From the NCBI RefSeq assembly GCF_039548895.1, contig NZ_JBCLVG010000002.1: 64,000 nucleotides of DNA; one strand, given 5' to 3'. Positions 50,393 through 57,674 of this stretch are shown here, one piece after another. The notes below the pieces were generated by a model. It was given only the letters and a program-made list of their open reading frames with translations. It searched no databases and had not been told where the DNA came from. Numbering within the stretch: the stretch's first letter is position 1; every line of letters starts with the position of its first letter. Made by a program: the position numbers and the translations under genes. The stretch comes from Orlajensenia stereocauli. Its GTDB lineage: Bacteria; Actinomycetota; Actinomycetes; Actinomycetales; Microbacteriaceae.

Positions 50393-51079
50393 GTGGGGGA
50401 TGAGAAACGACGGCCGGGTCCGGAGCGGGCGTTCACGGACGCGCAGGTGGTGACCGTCGCATTGGAACTGCTCGACGAGGGCGGAGCTGAAGCCGTCTCG
50501 ATCCGTCGCATCGCTGCGCGCATAGGCGTCGCGCCCAACGCGATCTACACGTACTTCCCCGACAAGGCGGCCCTGTTGCGCGCGGTCGTCGACAGGCTCA
50601 TCGGCGAGAGCGACACCGCGGTGCTCGGGCGTGCCGAGACGGCATGGCGAGATCGCCTCCGCACAGTCGCCCTCGACATCCGCGGCGCTCTGCTGGCGCA
50701 TCCGGGGTCCGCAGCCCTGCTGATGGGCTCGCCGATCGACGGACCGAACTCGCTCGCCCTCGGGGAGGCGATGCTGGGGCTCCTCGCCGATGCCGGGCTC
50801 GCGCCCGACGACGCCGCCCGCGCCTCGTACGCGATCATCGTCTACGTGCTCGGCGCGATCGCCCTCGAGGCTGCAGAGGTCGACCAGACCGCAGCGGTTC
50901 CGTCTGAGGAGGAACGGATCACGGAACGCCGCGCGACCTTCGCCGCCGTGCCCGCCGAGCACTTCCCGCTGTCAGCGGCCAGCGCCGAGGTCATGGCGCG
51001 CTACATCGGCACCGAGCAGTTCACCTGGGGTCTCGACCGCTTGCTGGACGGCTTCGAGCGGCTCGCACTCGGGCGCTGA
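50393..51079 (+). CDS. TetR-family transcriptional regulator
   Basis: The 228-residue protein has a TetR N-terminal HTH (EAVSIRRIAARIGVAPNAIYTYFPDKAALLRAVVDRLIGE) and a TetR_C-type ligand domain. GTG is the start, with GAGGAGAAC upstream. The two matching palindromes in the intergenic region imply that it represses itself and the divergent DUF4386 gene. The inducer is unknown. The C-terminus ends with a typical helical LDRLLDGFERLAL. Confidence 0.9.
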   Translation: MGDEKRRPGPERAFTDAQVVTVALELLDEGGAEAVSIRRIAARIGVAPNAIYTYFPDKAALLRAVVDRLIGESDTAVLGRAETAWRDRLRTVALDIRGALLAHPGSAALLMGSPIDGPNSLALGEAMLGLLADAGLAPDDAARASYAIIVYVLGAIALEAAEVDQTAAVPSEEERITERRATFAAVPAEHFPLSAASAEVMARYIGTEQFTWGLDRLLDGFERLALGR

Positions 51080-51100
51080 GGGGAGCCGGCGAGCGAGCGC

Positions 51101-52300
51101 CTACGCGAAAAGCCGTTGCAGGCGCTGCACGCCCTCGAGCAGCGGGTCGTCGCCGAGTGCGTAGCTGAGTCGCAGGAAGCCGCTCGGACCGAAGGCCTCG
51201 CCGGGAACCACGGCCACTTCGGCCTTCTCGAGGATGAGGTCGGCGAGCTCGAGCGAGGTCGTCGGCGTGACGCCGTGCCACTCTCGGCCGAGCAGGCCGG
51301 AGACGTCGGGGTAGACGTAGAACGCGCCTTCAGGGGTCGGCGCGACGATGCCCGGGATCTTGTTGAGCTCGGCGACGATCGTCTTGCGACGGCGGTCGAA
51401 GGCCTGGCGCATCACCTCGACGGTGTCCTGGGGGCCGGTGAGGGCTGCGATTGCAGCGCGCTGGGAGATGTTCGACACGTTGCTCGACAGGTGCGACTGG
51501 AGGTTTGCGGCTCCCTTGATGGCGTCGGCGGGGCCGACCATCCATCCCACACGCCATCCGGTCATGGCGTAGGTCTTGGCCACGCCGTTCACCAGGATGG
51601 TGCGGTCGGCGAGGGCGGGAACGGCCTCGACGATCGAGACCGCCTTCACGCCGTCGTAGACCAGGTTCTGGTAGATCTCGTCGGTGATCACCCAGAGGCC
51701 GTTGGCGTCGGCCCACTCGCCGATGGCCTTCGTCTGCTCGGGGGAGTAGACGGCGCCGGTGGGGTTCGAGGGCGACACGAAGAGCAGCGCCTTGGTGCGG
51801 TCGGTGCGAGCGGCCTCGAGCTGGTCGACCGTGACGAGGTAGCCCTGCTCGCTGCCGGCGAAGACGTCGACCTGCACGCCGTCCGCGAGCTTGATCGCCT
51901 CGGGGTACGTGGTCCAGTACGGCGTGGGAACGAGAACCTCGTCGCCCGGGTCGAGCAGTGTCTGGAACGCCTGGTACACGGCCTGCTTGCCGCCGTTGGT
52001 CACGATGACCTGGCTGGGGGAGACCTCGAGTCCCGAGTCGCGCAGCGTCTTCGCCGCGATCGCCTCGCGCAGCTCGGGCAGGCCGGCCGCCGGCGTGTAC
52101 CGGTAGTTCTTGGGGTCGTGCACAGCCGCGAGGGCCGCCTCGACGATGTGCGCGGGAGTCGCGAAGTCGGGCTCGCCGGCGGCGTAGCTGATCACCGGAC
52201 GCCCGGCGGCCTGCAGGGCCTTCGCCTTGGCATCGACCTTGAGGGTCGCCGATTCGGCGATCGCAGAGATTTTGGAGGAGATTCGACGCAGTTCAGCCAC
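51101..52300 (-). CDS. aspC: Aspartate aminotransferase (class I/II PLP enzyme)
   Basis: The 399-residue aminotransferase shows AAGEPDFATPAHI, the SPSNPTGAVY motif, DEIYQNLVYDG, PLP lysine K242 in GVAKTYAMTGWRVGW, and the C-terminal FLRLSYALGDD. It belongs to the I-gamma branch of aspartate aminotransferases common in actinobacteria and converts aspartate and 2-oxoglutarate to oxaloacetate and glutamate. The GTG start follows TAGGAT by six bases, which implies a leaderless message. It is monocistronic. Confidence 0.92.
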   Translation of the reverse strand: MAELRRISSKISAIAESATLKVDAKAKALQAAGRPVISYAAGEPDFATPAHIVEAALAAVHDPKNYRYTPAAGLPELREAIAAKTLRDSGLEVSPSQVIVTNGGKQAVYQAFQTLLDPGDEVLVPTPYWTTYPEAIKLADGVQVDVFAGSEQGYLVTVDQLEAARTDRTKALLFVSPSNPTGAVYSPEQTKAIGEWADANGLWVITDEIYQNLVYDGVKAVSIVEAVPALADRTILVNGVAKTYAMTGWRVGWMVGPADAIKGAANLQSHLSSNVSNISQRAAIAALTGPQDTVEVMRQAFDRRRKTIVAELNKIPGIVAPTPEGAFYVYPDVSGLLGREWHGVTPTTSLELADLILEKAEVAVVPGEAFGPSGFLRLSYALGDDPLLEGVQRLQRLFA

Positions 52301-52306
52301 GGTCCA

Positions 52307-52312
52307 ATCCTA
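52307..52312 (-). promoter_or_regulatory. Leaderless promoter -10 box (aspC)
   Basis: TAGGAT on the minus strand ends six bases before the GTG start. Confidence 0.65.
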
Positions 52313-52348
52313 GCCACGGGCCTCGCCTGAGACAGAGGATGGCGTCGG

Positions 52349-52489
52349 TCAGAAGGTCCGCAGATAGGACCATCGCCAGGACGGAGCGTGCAGCGCGCGG
52401 TCATCCGGTCCTGGCTCGAGCAGCAGCATCAGCTCGGCGACGACCGGGTGCAGGCCGTCGTCGACGGCGTCGCGCGCCACCCGACCCAT
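52349..52489 (-). pseudogene. Truncated C-terminal copy of the toxin-immunity gene
   Basis: This 46-codon frame ends with SWRW followed by a Phe stop-end, like the intact immunity protein two genes upstream. An ungapped alignment of 38 residues to that protein's C-terminus gives 19 identities by eye, including AV-D-L-PV-AE-M, L-PG, and AL-A-SWRW. It lacks the first 65 or so residues. Its ATG overlaps the preceding stop (TGATG), so it could still be translated. It is best read as a remnant of a duplicated immunity gene. Confidence 0.7.
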
Positions 52490-52755
52490 CACTCGTTCCT
52501 GCGTGCCCGTCGCCGCGCATCGAGACGTGCTCCTGCGCGGAGACGATTGAGGAAGTCGTCGTAGGCGGCGCTCTCATCGTCGTACACGAGTTCGTTCCCG
52601 GGTACTTCACGCTCGTCGGTCGTGAACACCAGGAAGCCGCCATCGACCCGCCGGATGCCGACCTCGTCGGGTCGGCGCTGCTCGTCATCGAACAGTCGGT
52701 ACTTCGTCAGCCCTTCGGATGCGATGATCTGCTTCACGTCGGAGAGGGTCGTCAC
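52489..52755 (-). CDS. Small protein in the toxin locus, candidate orphan immunity protein
   Basis: The 88-residue protein has a predicted helix (LSDVKQIIASEGL), a beta-rich middle (EVGIRRVDGGFLVFTTDERE) and a terminal helix with Arg-rich tail (AAYDDFLNRLRAG). The layout loosely recalls small single-domain immunity proteins such as Imm59, but this is from memory and uncertain. GTG has an excellent AGGAGGG upstream. It lies between the intact immunity gene and a truncated copy of that gene and is unrelated to either, so it may protect against a toxin module no longer present. Confidence 0.55.
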   Translation of the reverse strand: MTTLSDVKQIIASEGLTKYRLFDDEQRRPDEVGIRRVDGGFLVFTTDEREVPGNELVYDDESAAYDDFLNRLRAGARLDARRRARRNE

Positions 52756-52879
52756 GGTCCCTCCTGGTGAGATCGAATCGGTGGGATGAGGATTCCGCGG
52801 GACTGCCGGGCCGCGGGTGGGGCGAGTCGTACGCCTCGAGGTGGCACCCCACGCTCTGTCGAGTCCACGCCATCCGCCA

Positions 52880-53197
52880 TCAATAGAACGCGACGAATGC
52901 CCAGCGCCAGGAGAGAGCTCGCAGAGCGGGTTCGGTGAGACCCGGATAGAGCGCGGTCATCCGTTCAGCGAAAACGGGGAACAGGCTGTCGCCGACCGCC
53001 TCCGACCAGTCTGCTGTGACGGTGTCGGAGAGTTCGACGATGCGCCGAACCTCCGTGAGGAGCTGTTCTCCCGTGGCTCCCGGAACGAGCGCGAGCACAG
53101 CCTCCGGATGAGCGCTCGGCGTGCGTTCGCGCCCTTTGCCCGTGTAGGCGATGATCGCCTCGGCAATGAGTCCTGGGTCGAAGGTGTCAGCGTTCAT
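52880..53197 (-). CDS. Cognate immunity protein of the T7SS toxin (putative)
   Basis: The 105-residue acidic, mostly helical protein (AEAIIAYTGKGRERT; EQLLTEVRRIVELSD; AERMTALYPGLTEPALRALSWRW) starts 11 bases inside the end of the toxin gene. That overlap is typical of toxin-immunity pairs and ensures that the antidote is made with the toxin. No signal peptide is present, so it would act in the cytosol. The family is not recognised. The same C-terminal SWRW module recurs as a truncated copy downstream. GC is lower than in flanking genes. Confidence 0.7.
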   Translation of the reverse strand: MNADTFDPGLIAEAIIAYTGKGRERTPSAHPEAVLALVPGATGEQLLTEVRRIVELSDTVTADWSEAVGDSLFPVFAERMTALYPGLTEPALRALSWRWAFVAFY

Positions 53198-54536
53198 AGA
53201 CCTGAATGATCTTTCCTGTGTGGGCGTCAATGAGAGTGATCGAACTCACATTCGGGTTGTGGAGCAGCTCCGGGAGCTCGTATTGGTTCCACACCGAAGC
53301 CGGTCGGATGTCGCCGACGTAGGCACGGACGTCTCCGGACGAGTTTCGCGCCAGCTGGCTCGAGACCTCGGCCCATGTCTGCTGGGTGGACTTCGCGTCC
53401 CAGTCACTCGGCATCCGGTCGGTGAGTCCCTGTCGCTCCAGAAGTTGCTCGAGTGTGGCGCCGTGGGTCTGATCGGTGAGTCGTGCAGCACCCACCTGCG
53501 ACCCGTCGGGCACGATGTCATCGCCGTCACGCACTCGACCGGACCAGAACGTCGCATTGCCGTCACCGGTGCGGGGATCGAATTGGTTCACGACACTCCA
53601 GTCGACGAGAGAGGGATCGATGGGCGTCGGTGTCGGTGGATCGTCCGGGAACGGCGTCGGATCCGGACGAGAGCTCATGTCGACATGGCCATCGCCGGGA
53701 CGGTGCCCACCCGGCCCATCGGGGGAGCGGCCGCCGGGAAGCTCGGGAGAGCGTGCGCCGGGGGCATCCGGCGTGCGGCCGCCGGGGAGCATCCGGCCGG
53801 CTGCTGCGTCGAAGCGCTTGAAGAGCGTGGCGAGCTGGTCGATCAGCTTGGTGAGCTGCTTCGCCGACTCGAGCAGGCGGGTGACGGTCTTGCCGATGCG
53901 GGCCGAGAGGGAGGAGACGCGGCTGGTGGCCTGCGAGATGATCAGCGGCGTCGCCGTGCCGAGGGTGATGACGAGCGTGGCGGCGTAGCTGATGACGGAG
54001 CCGACGATCTGGGCGATCGCGTCGCGGGTGAGGTCGTGCACGATCTTGACGATGGTGGCGGCGATGTTCATGCCGACGCCGATCGCCTCGGCCCAGCCGC
54101 CCGCGGCGCGGAGGTGTTCGGCCGTCTCCTGCTGGAAGCGACGGTAGGCGTCGATCGCGTCGCCCTCCGACGCGTCGAGGTCGCCCAGGACGCTCACGAG
54201 GTTGTCACCCGAGGCGGCAAGGGAGGCCCCGATGTTGGCCCAGGTGGCGGCGAACCCGGCGACCTCGCCGGCATCACCCGTGAGGTCGTTCAGCCAGCCC
54301 TTGAGCGGCTCGAGGTGCTCCATGATCCAGCCGAGACCCGCGGCGATCAGGGAGCCCAGCGGGTCCATGACGGCGGCGACGGTGTCGGCGATGGCGGAGA
54401 ACGCGGCGAGGCCGCCGGAGACCCAGTCGCCCGACTGGATTGCCTGAACGAGGGCTTCGCCGTCTTCGAGCAGGAACGTCCCCGAGAACGGGGTCGACAT
54501 GTCGACGGATGCCGCGACGAGGGAGTTCGCAGCCAT
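53187..54536 (-). CDS. Type VII secretion polymorphic toxin with uncharacterised C-terminal domain
   Basis: The 449-residue protein has an N-terminal helical secretion module (about 1-245) with LEPLKGWLNDLTGDAGEV and hydrophobic segments. A Pro/Gly/Asp-rich hinge (250-307, repeats of PGGR, SPD) leads to a C-terminal domain (315-449) beginning FWSGRVRDG and containing THGATLEQLLERQG, QTWAEVSSQLARNSSGDV and ELPELLHNPNVSSITLID. This WSG...TLE...NPNV pattern recalls C-terminal domains of Rhs/MafB-type toxins, but I cannot name the activity. The ATG overlaps the stop of the EspC-like partner gene. GC drops from about 75% in the N-terminal half to about 55% at the C-terminal end, consistent with module exchange. 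Confidence 0.75.
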   Translation of the reverse strand: MAANSLVAASVDMSTPFSGTFLLEDGEALVQAIQSGDWVSGGLAAFSAIADTVAAVMDPLGSLIAAGLGWIMEHLEPLKGWLNDLTGDAGEVAGFAATWANIGASLAASGDNLVSVLGDLDASEGDAIDAYRRFQQETAEHLRAAGGWAEAIGVGMNIAATIVKIVHDLTRDAIAQIVGSVISYAATLVITLGTATPLIISQATSRVSSLSARIGKTVTRLLESAKQLTKLIDQLATLFKRFDAAAGRMLPGGRTPDAPGARSPELPGGRSPDGPGGHRPGDGHVDMSSRPDPTPFPDDPPTPTPIDPSLVDWSVVNQFDPRTGDGNATFWSGRVRDGDDIVPDGSQVGAARLTDQTHGATLEQLLERQGLTDRMPSDWDAKSTQQTWAEVSSQLARNSSGDVRAYVGDIRPASVWNQYELPELLHNPNVSSITLIDAHTGKIIQVYER

Positions 54537-54862
54537 CAACGCACCTGGTCGACGGCGGAGAGCAGGGGCGCGAGCTCGTCGCTGATGTGGTTCTCGAGCG
54601 CCGTGAAGTCCGATCCCACGCCGCGGATCTCGCGCGCGCTGCGTTCGACGAGGGCGCCCGCCGTGCCGATCATGCTGCTGGCGACCCCGGTGATCATGCT
54701 GGCCGGAGCGACGAGGAAGCTGCACATGAGTCCGAAGGCGCCGCCGCCCAGGTTCATGGAACCGGCGGCATCCTTCGCGTTGCGCACGTCGGAGGCCACG
54801 GTGCCCACCCTCGTGGCGTGCTGCTGGATGCGATCGAAGTCGATCGAGATGCGGTCGCTCAT
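54536..54862 (-). CDS. EspC-like/DUF2580 ESX secretion-associated protein
   Basis: The 108-residue helical-hairpin protein (ISIDFDRIQQHATRVGTVASDVRNAKDA ... ALVERSAREIRGVGSDFTALENHISD) resembles EspC/DUF2580 proteins, small WXG100-like partners co-secreted with type VII effectors. The Gly/Met/Ala-rich centre marks the turn. It overlaps both neighbours, with a start four bases into the upstream stop and a stop joined to the toxin ATG (TGATG), so stoichiometric expression is likely. No ESX secretion machinery gene is in the window. Confidence 0.75.
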   Translation of the reverse strand: MSDRISIDFDRIQQHATRVGTVASDVRNAKDAAGSMNLGGGAFGLMCSFLVAPASMITGVASSMIGTAGALVERSAREIRGVGSDFTALENHISDELAPLLSAVDQVR

Positions 54863-55293
54863 CGGTACCCCAGAGTCGTGTCGTCGGTGGCCGGCGGCAT
54901 CCGTTCCTCGACCTCAGCCCTGAGGTGCGCCGTCACCTCGGACTCCTCGCCGAACGCATCGGCTGCGATGGCGACGGCCCTGTCTCCAGCCTGTCGCTGG
55001 GCGGATGCCGCGGCCTTGAGAACGGCCTGCGACAGCGCATCGGACCGGAGCGTGCGGGCGGCGGAGTCGAACTCGATGTTCGTGAGTCGGCCGGTGGCAT
55101 CGACCTCGACCGTCACCTCGCCACCCGGCGAACTCGCCCGCGCTCGCAGCGCGTCGACATCACGGCGCACGTCCTCCGCGCGCTCGGCTCGTTCCGCCGC
55201 TTCAGCGATCTGAGCGTTGACCCGCGCGATGGCCGCGTCGGGATCCCCCCAGATGTTGCCCCCAGTGGCGCCGTCAGGATCGATGAACGTCAT
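54859..55293 (-). CDS. YbaB/EbfC-family protein of the T7SS toxin operon
   Basis: The 144-residue protein has an N-terminal coiled segment (AIARVNAQIAEAAERAERAEDVRRDVDALRARA) and the YbaB-like core GGEVTVEVDATGRLTNIEFD. Small YbaB/EbfC proteins are the usual first gene of actinobacterial T7SS effector operons, although their DNA-binding role there is unproven. ATG follows a TATCAT -10 box by six bases, which makes it the leaderless first gene of the toxin operon. Confidence 0.75.
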   Translation of the reverse strand: MTFIDPDGATGGNIWGDPDAAIARVNAQIAEAAERAERAEDVRRDVDALRARASSPGGEVTVEVDATGRLTNIEFDSAARTLRSDALSQAVLKAAASAQRQAGDRAVAIAADAFGEESEVTAHLRAEVEERMPPATDDTTLGYR

Positions 55294-55299
55294 TCAGCG

Positions 55300-55305
55300 A
55301 TGATA
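55300..55305 (-). promoter_or_regulatory. Leaderless promoter -10 box (toxin operon)
   Basis: TATCAT on the minus strand ends six bases before the ATG of the first toxin-operon gene. Confidence 0.65.
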
Positions 55306-55331
55306 TCCACGGGGACGGCATCCGTCGCGGT

Positions 55332-55360
55332 TTTACTCTCTCCGCCCCGTCGCGTACACT
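55332..55360 (+). promoter_or_regulatory. Promoter of trnW-secE-nusG
   Basis: TTTACT and TACACT are 17 bases apart. About 90 bases of leader precede the tRNA, including the GGCATCCG-A-CGGATGCC palindrome at 55440-55456. Confidence 0.55.
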
Positions 55361-55458
55361 TGTGCATGTTGTGAATTCAGCAAGATTCTCTGCGCCCTTT
55401 TTCGGGGTGGCTGGGAATGGAGCAGGGCTCGCGATCTACGGCATCCGACGGATGCCTT

Positions 55459-55531
55459 AGGGCGGTGGCTCAATTGGTAGAGCAGCGGTCTCCAAAACCG
55501 CAGGTTGCAGGTTCAAGTCCTGTCCGCCCTG
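55459..55531 (+). tRNA. tRNA-Trp (CCA)
   Basis: A 73-base cloverleaf has acceptor arms AGGGCGG/CCGCCCT, D-loop GCTCAATTGGTAGAGC, anticodon loop CTCCAAA with anticodon CCA, and T-arm GCAGGTTCAAGTCCTGT. The CCA tail is not fully encoded (GCAA follows). tRNA-Trp upstream of secE-nusG is a conserved actinobacterial arrangement. Confidence 0.97.
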
Positions 55532-55574
55532 CAAGTCGGTGCTGACGTACCGGCCCACGAAAGGTGTAACTGAG

Positions 55575-55847
55575 GTGGCCCGAAAAGTTATCGACGAGCC
55601 GAGCGAAGATGTCGTCGCCAACGCCAAGCGCGACCGCGACTCCAAGCGCGGCCCGTTCGCCCGTATGGCGCTCTTCATCCGCCAGGTCTTCGGGGAACTG
55701 AAGAAGGTCGTCACCCCGACCCGCAAGGAACTGTTCAGTTACACCGGCGTCGTGCTGGTCTTCGTGATCATCATGATGGCGCTCGTCTCCGGGCTGGACT
55801 GGGTGTTCGCCCTCGTGGTCGCCTACGTGTTCGGTACCCCTCAGTAA
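55575..55847 (+). CDS. secE: Preprotein translocase subunit SecE
   Basis: The 90-residue protein has a basic cytoplasmic part, the SecE motif FIRQVFGELKKVVTPTRKELFSYTGVVLVFVIIMMALVSGLDW and one transmembrane helix. It clamps the SecY channel. The GTG start (ARKVIDEP) is chosen because upstream codons lie in the tRNA spacer. The ribosome site is weak (AAGG eleven bases upstream). It precedes nusG as in most bacteria. Confidence 0.95.
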   Translation: MARKVIDEPSEDVVANAKRDRDSKRGPFARMALFIRQVFGELKKVVTPTRKELFSYTGVVLVFVIIMMALVSGLDWVFALVVAYVFGTPQ

Positions 55848-55935
55848 CGAACACACGAGTTCGACACAGCGGCCGTCCGCGGCTGCACGGGCAGGCATCG
55901 TACGGAAGTACGCACAAACTAAGGATTGAGAGCAA

Positions 55936-56910
55936 GTGGCTAAGACTGAGCACGACGACGTCGACTGGGCAACGGCTGCAGAGCAGTCGTCCGAGGACGA
56001 CGAGGCGCAGGAGGGCAACACCCTCGCGCACGACGAGGACTCCGTAGAGGCCGCCGAGCACTCCGCGATCCACATCGAAGACCCCGACAACGTCGAGATC
56101 GACCTGGATGCCGCGCTCGACGCCATCGCAGACAGCAACGACCCCGAGGCTGACGCGGTCGTCGACGACGCCCTCGAGATCGACTCCGTCGACGAGGCGG
56201 AAGCCGCTCTCGAGGCGACCGAGGACGCCGCAGAGGTCTTCGCCGAGGAGGACGCCGCCGAGGCCGACGCCGACGCCGAGCCCGCCGAGGTCGACCCATA
56301 TGAGGAGTTCCGCCAGGAGCTGCGCTTCCAGCCCGGCAAGTGGTACGTCATCCACTCCTACGCCGGCTTCGAGCGCCGCGTGAAGCAGAACATCGAGAAC
56401 CGTCGCCAGTCGATGGCCATGGAGGACTACGTCTTCCAGGTCGAGGTTCCGATGGAGGACGTCGTCGAGATCAAGAACGGCCAGCGCAAGATGGTCACCC
56501 GCGTGCGCATCCCCGGATACGTGCTCGTGCGCATGGACCTCAACGAGGACAGCTGGTCGGTCGTGCGCCACACGCCCGGTGTCACCGGCTTCGTGGGCAA
56601 CTCGCACAACCCGACCCCGCTCCGCTTCGAAGAGGCATTCGGCATGCTGAAGACCCTCGTGCAGATCGTCGAGGCCCCCGCGGCCAAGGGCGGCTCGTCA
56701 CGCGGCGGTGCGACCCAGTCCCGCGTCATCGCGGCCGAGGTCGACTTCGAGATCGGCGAGACCATCACGATCAAGGAAGGCTCCTTCGCGGGCCTGCCCG
56801 GTTCGATCAGCGAGATCAAGCCCGAGAGCGGCAAGCTCACGGTGCTCGTCTCCCTGTTCGAGCGCGAGACCCCGGTCGAGCTCAGCTTCGACCAGGTCAC
56901 CAAGTTGTAG
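55936..56910 (+). CDS. nusG: Transcription termination/antitermination protein NusG
   Basis: The 324-residue protein has an acidic, Ala/Asp/Glu-rich N-terminal extension of about 130 residues, typical of actinobacterial NusG. An NGN domain follows (KWYVIHSYAGFERRVKQNIENR; VRIPGYVLVRMDL; TPGVTGFVG), with a linker containing GGSSRGG and a KOW domain (ETITIKEGSFAGLPGSISEIKPESGKLTVLV). It couples RNA polymerase to Rho and ribosomes. GTG is the start. Its position between secE and rplK is the conserved one. Confidence 0.95.
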   Translation: MAKTEHDDVDWATAAEQSSEDDEAQEGNTLAHDEDSVEAAEHSAIHIEDPDNVEIDLDAALDAIADSNDPEADAVVDDALEIDSVDEAEAALEATEDAAEVFAEEDAAEADADAEPAEVDPYEEFRQELRFQPGKWYVIHSYAGFERRVKQNIENRRQSMAMEDYVFQVEVPMEDVVEIKNGQRKMVTRVRIPGYVLVRMDLNEDSWSVVRHTPGVTGFVGNSHNPTPLRFEEAFGMLKTLVQIVEAPAAKGGSSRGGATQSRVIAAEVDFEIGETITIKEGSFAGLPGSISEIKPESGKLTVLVSLFERETPVELSFDQVTKL

Positions 56911-56951
56911 CGATCCGGGTCAATGCTGCGTAGCAGCGTTGATGCGGATCG
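56911..56951 (+). other. Hairpin in the nusG-rplK spacer
   Basis: A long interrupted stem (CGATCCG at 56911 with CGGATCG ending 56951; GCTGC/GCAGC near the loop) follows directly on the nusG stop. It may attenuate or process the transcript before the rplK promoter region, where TAATAT at 57022-57027 resembles a -10 box. Confidence 0.5.
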
Positions 56952-57127
56952 GTGCAACGCAGAGGACACGACGCAGTCGTCGTCCGAAGTGCACACAGAT
57001 TTCGTCCAGCGCGTCCTGAGGTAATATCGAAGGTCGCGTTCGCGCAGACAGATCACCGCCGTCCAGATCGGGCGCGCGGGAGAGTGCTCCGGCATGCGGA
57101 GCGTTCGTCAAGGAAAGAGAGAAAACA

Positions 57128-57556
57128 ATGGCACCGAAGAAGAAGGTCACTGGTCTGATCAAGCTTCAGATCAAGGCCGGCGCAGCCAACCCGGCCCCGC
57201 CCATCGGCCCGGCTCTGGGTCAGCACGGCGTGAACATCATGGAGTTCTGCAAGGCCTACAACGCGGCGACCGAGTCGCAGCGCGGCAATGTCGTCCCCGT
57301 CGAGATCACCGTCTACGAGGACCGCTCGTTCACGTTCATCCTGAAGACCCCGCCCGCCGCCGAGCTCATCAAGAAGGCCGCCGGCGTTGCCAAGGGTTCG
57401 GGAACCCCGCACACCGTCAAGGTCGCGAAGCTCTCGCAGGCCCAGGTGCGCGAGATCGCCGAGGCCAAGATGGTCGACCTGAACGCCAACGACCTCGACG
57501 CTGCGTCGAAGATCATCGCCGGCACCGCTCGCTCGATGGGCATCACGGTCGAGTAA
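57128..57556 (+). CDS. rplK: 50S ribosomal protein L11
   Basis: The 142-residue protein matches L11 throughout: KKVTGLIKLQIKAGAANPAPPIGPALGQHGVNIMEFCKAYN in the N-terminal domain and VAKLSQAQVREIAEAKMVDLNANDLDAASKIIAGTARSMGI in the rRNA-binding C-terminal domain. It forms the GTPase-associated centre with L10 and 23S rRNA. AAGGAAAGAG precedes the ATG. Confidence 0.97.
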   Translation: MAPKKKVTGLIKLQIKAGAANPAPPIGPALGQHGVNIMEFCKAYNAATESQRGNVVPVEITVYEDRSFTFILKTPPAAELIKKAAGVAKGSGTPHTVKVAKLSQAQVREIAEAKMVDLNANDLDAASKIIAGTARSMGITVE

Positions 57557-57563
57557 TCGCTCG

Positions 57564-57604
57564 GGTCGAGTAGCGCCGTGCGAAGCACGCCGCGTATCGA
57601 GACC
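57564..57604. repeat. REP-like hairpin, type C, between rplK and rplA
   Basis: GGTCGAGTAGCGC and GCGTATCGAGACC form imperfect arms around GTGCGAAGCAC. This family (GGTCTCGATACG...) is distinct from types A and B. It occurs inside the ribosomal protein operon. Confidence 0.5.
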
Positions 57605-57674
57605 ACACCCACAAGACATTTCGTGGCAGCGCCCGCCAGGCGCAGACGACCACACTCTCTCAAGGAGAAACAAC

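Noticed and set aside
52752..52880. 42-codon frame linking the immunity gene stop (TGATG) to the next GTG
   Set aside because: Its codons have low third-position GC and the product is Arg/Pro-rich. The overlaps are probably accidental.
53151..54923. 590-codon plus-strand frame opposite the toxin gene
   Set aside because: Arg/Gly/Asp-rich shadow. The minus strand carries the coherent secretion module, hinge and C-terminal domain.
56911..57127. Recognisable L1-binding leader or riboswitch before rplK
   Set aside because: A hairpin and possible -10 are visible, but I cannot match an L1 target structure by eye.
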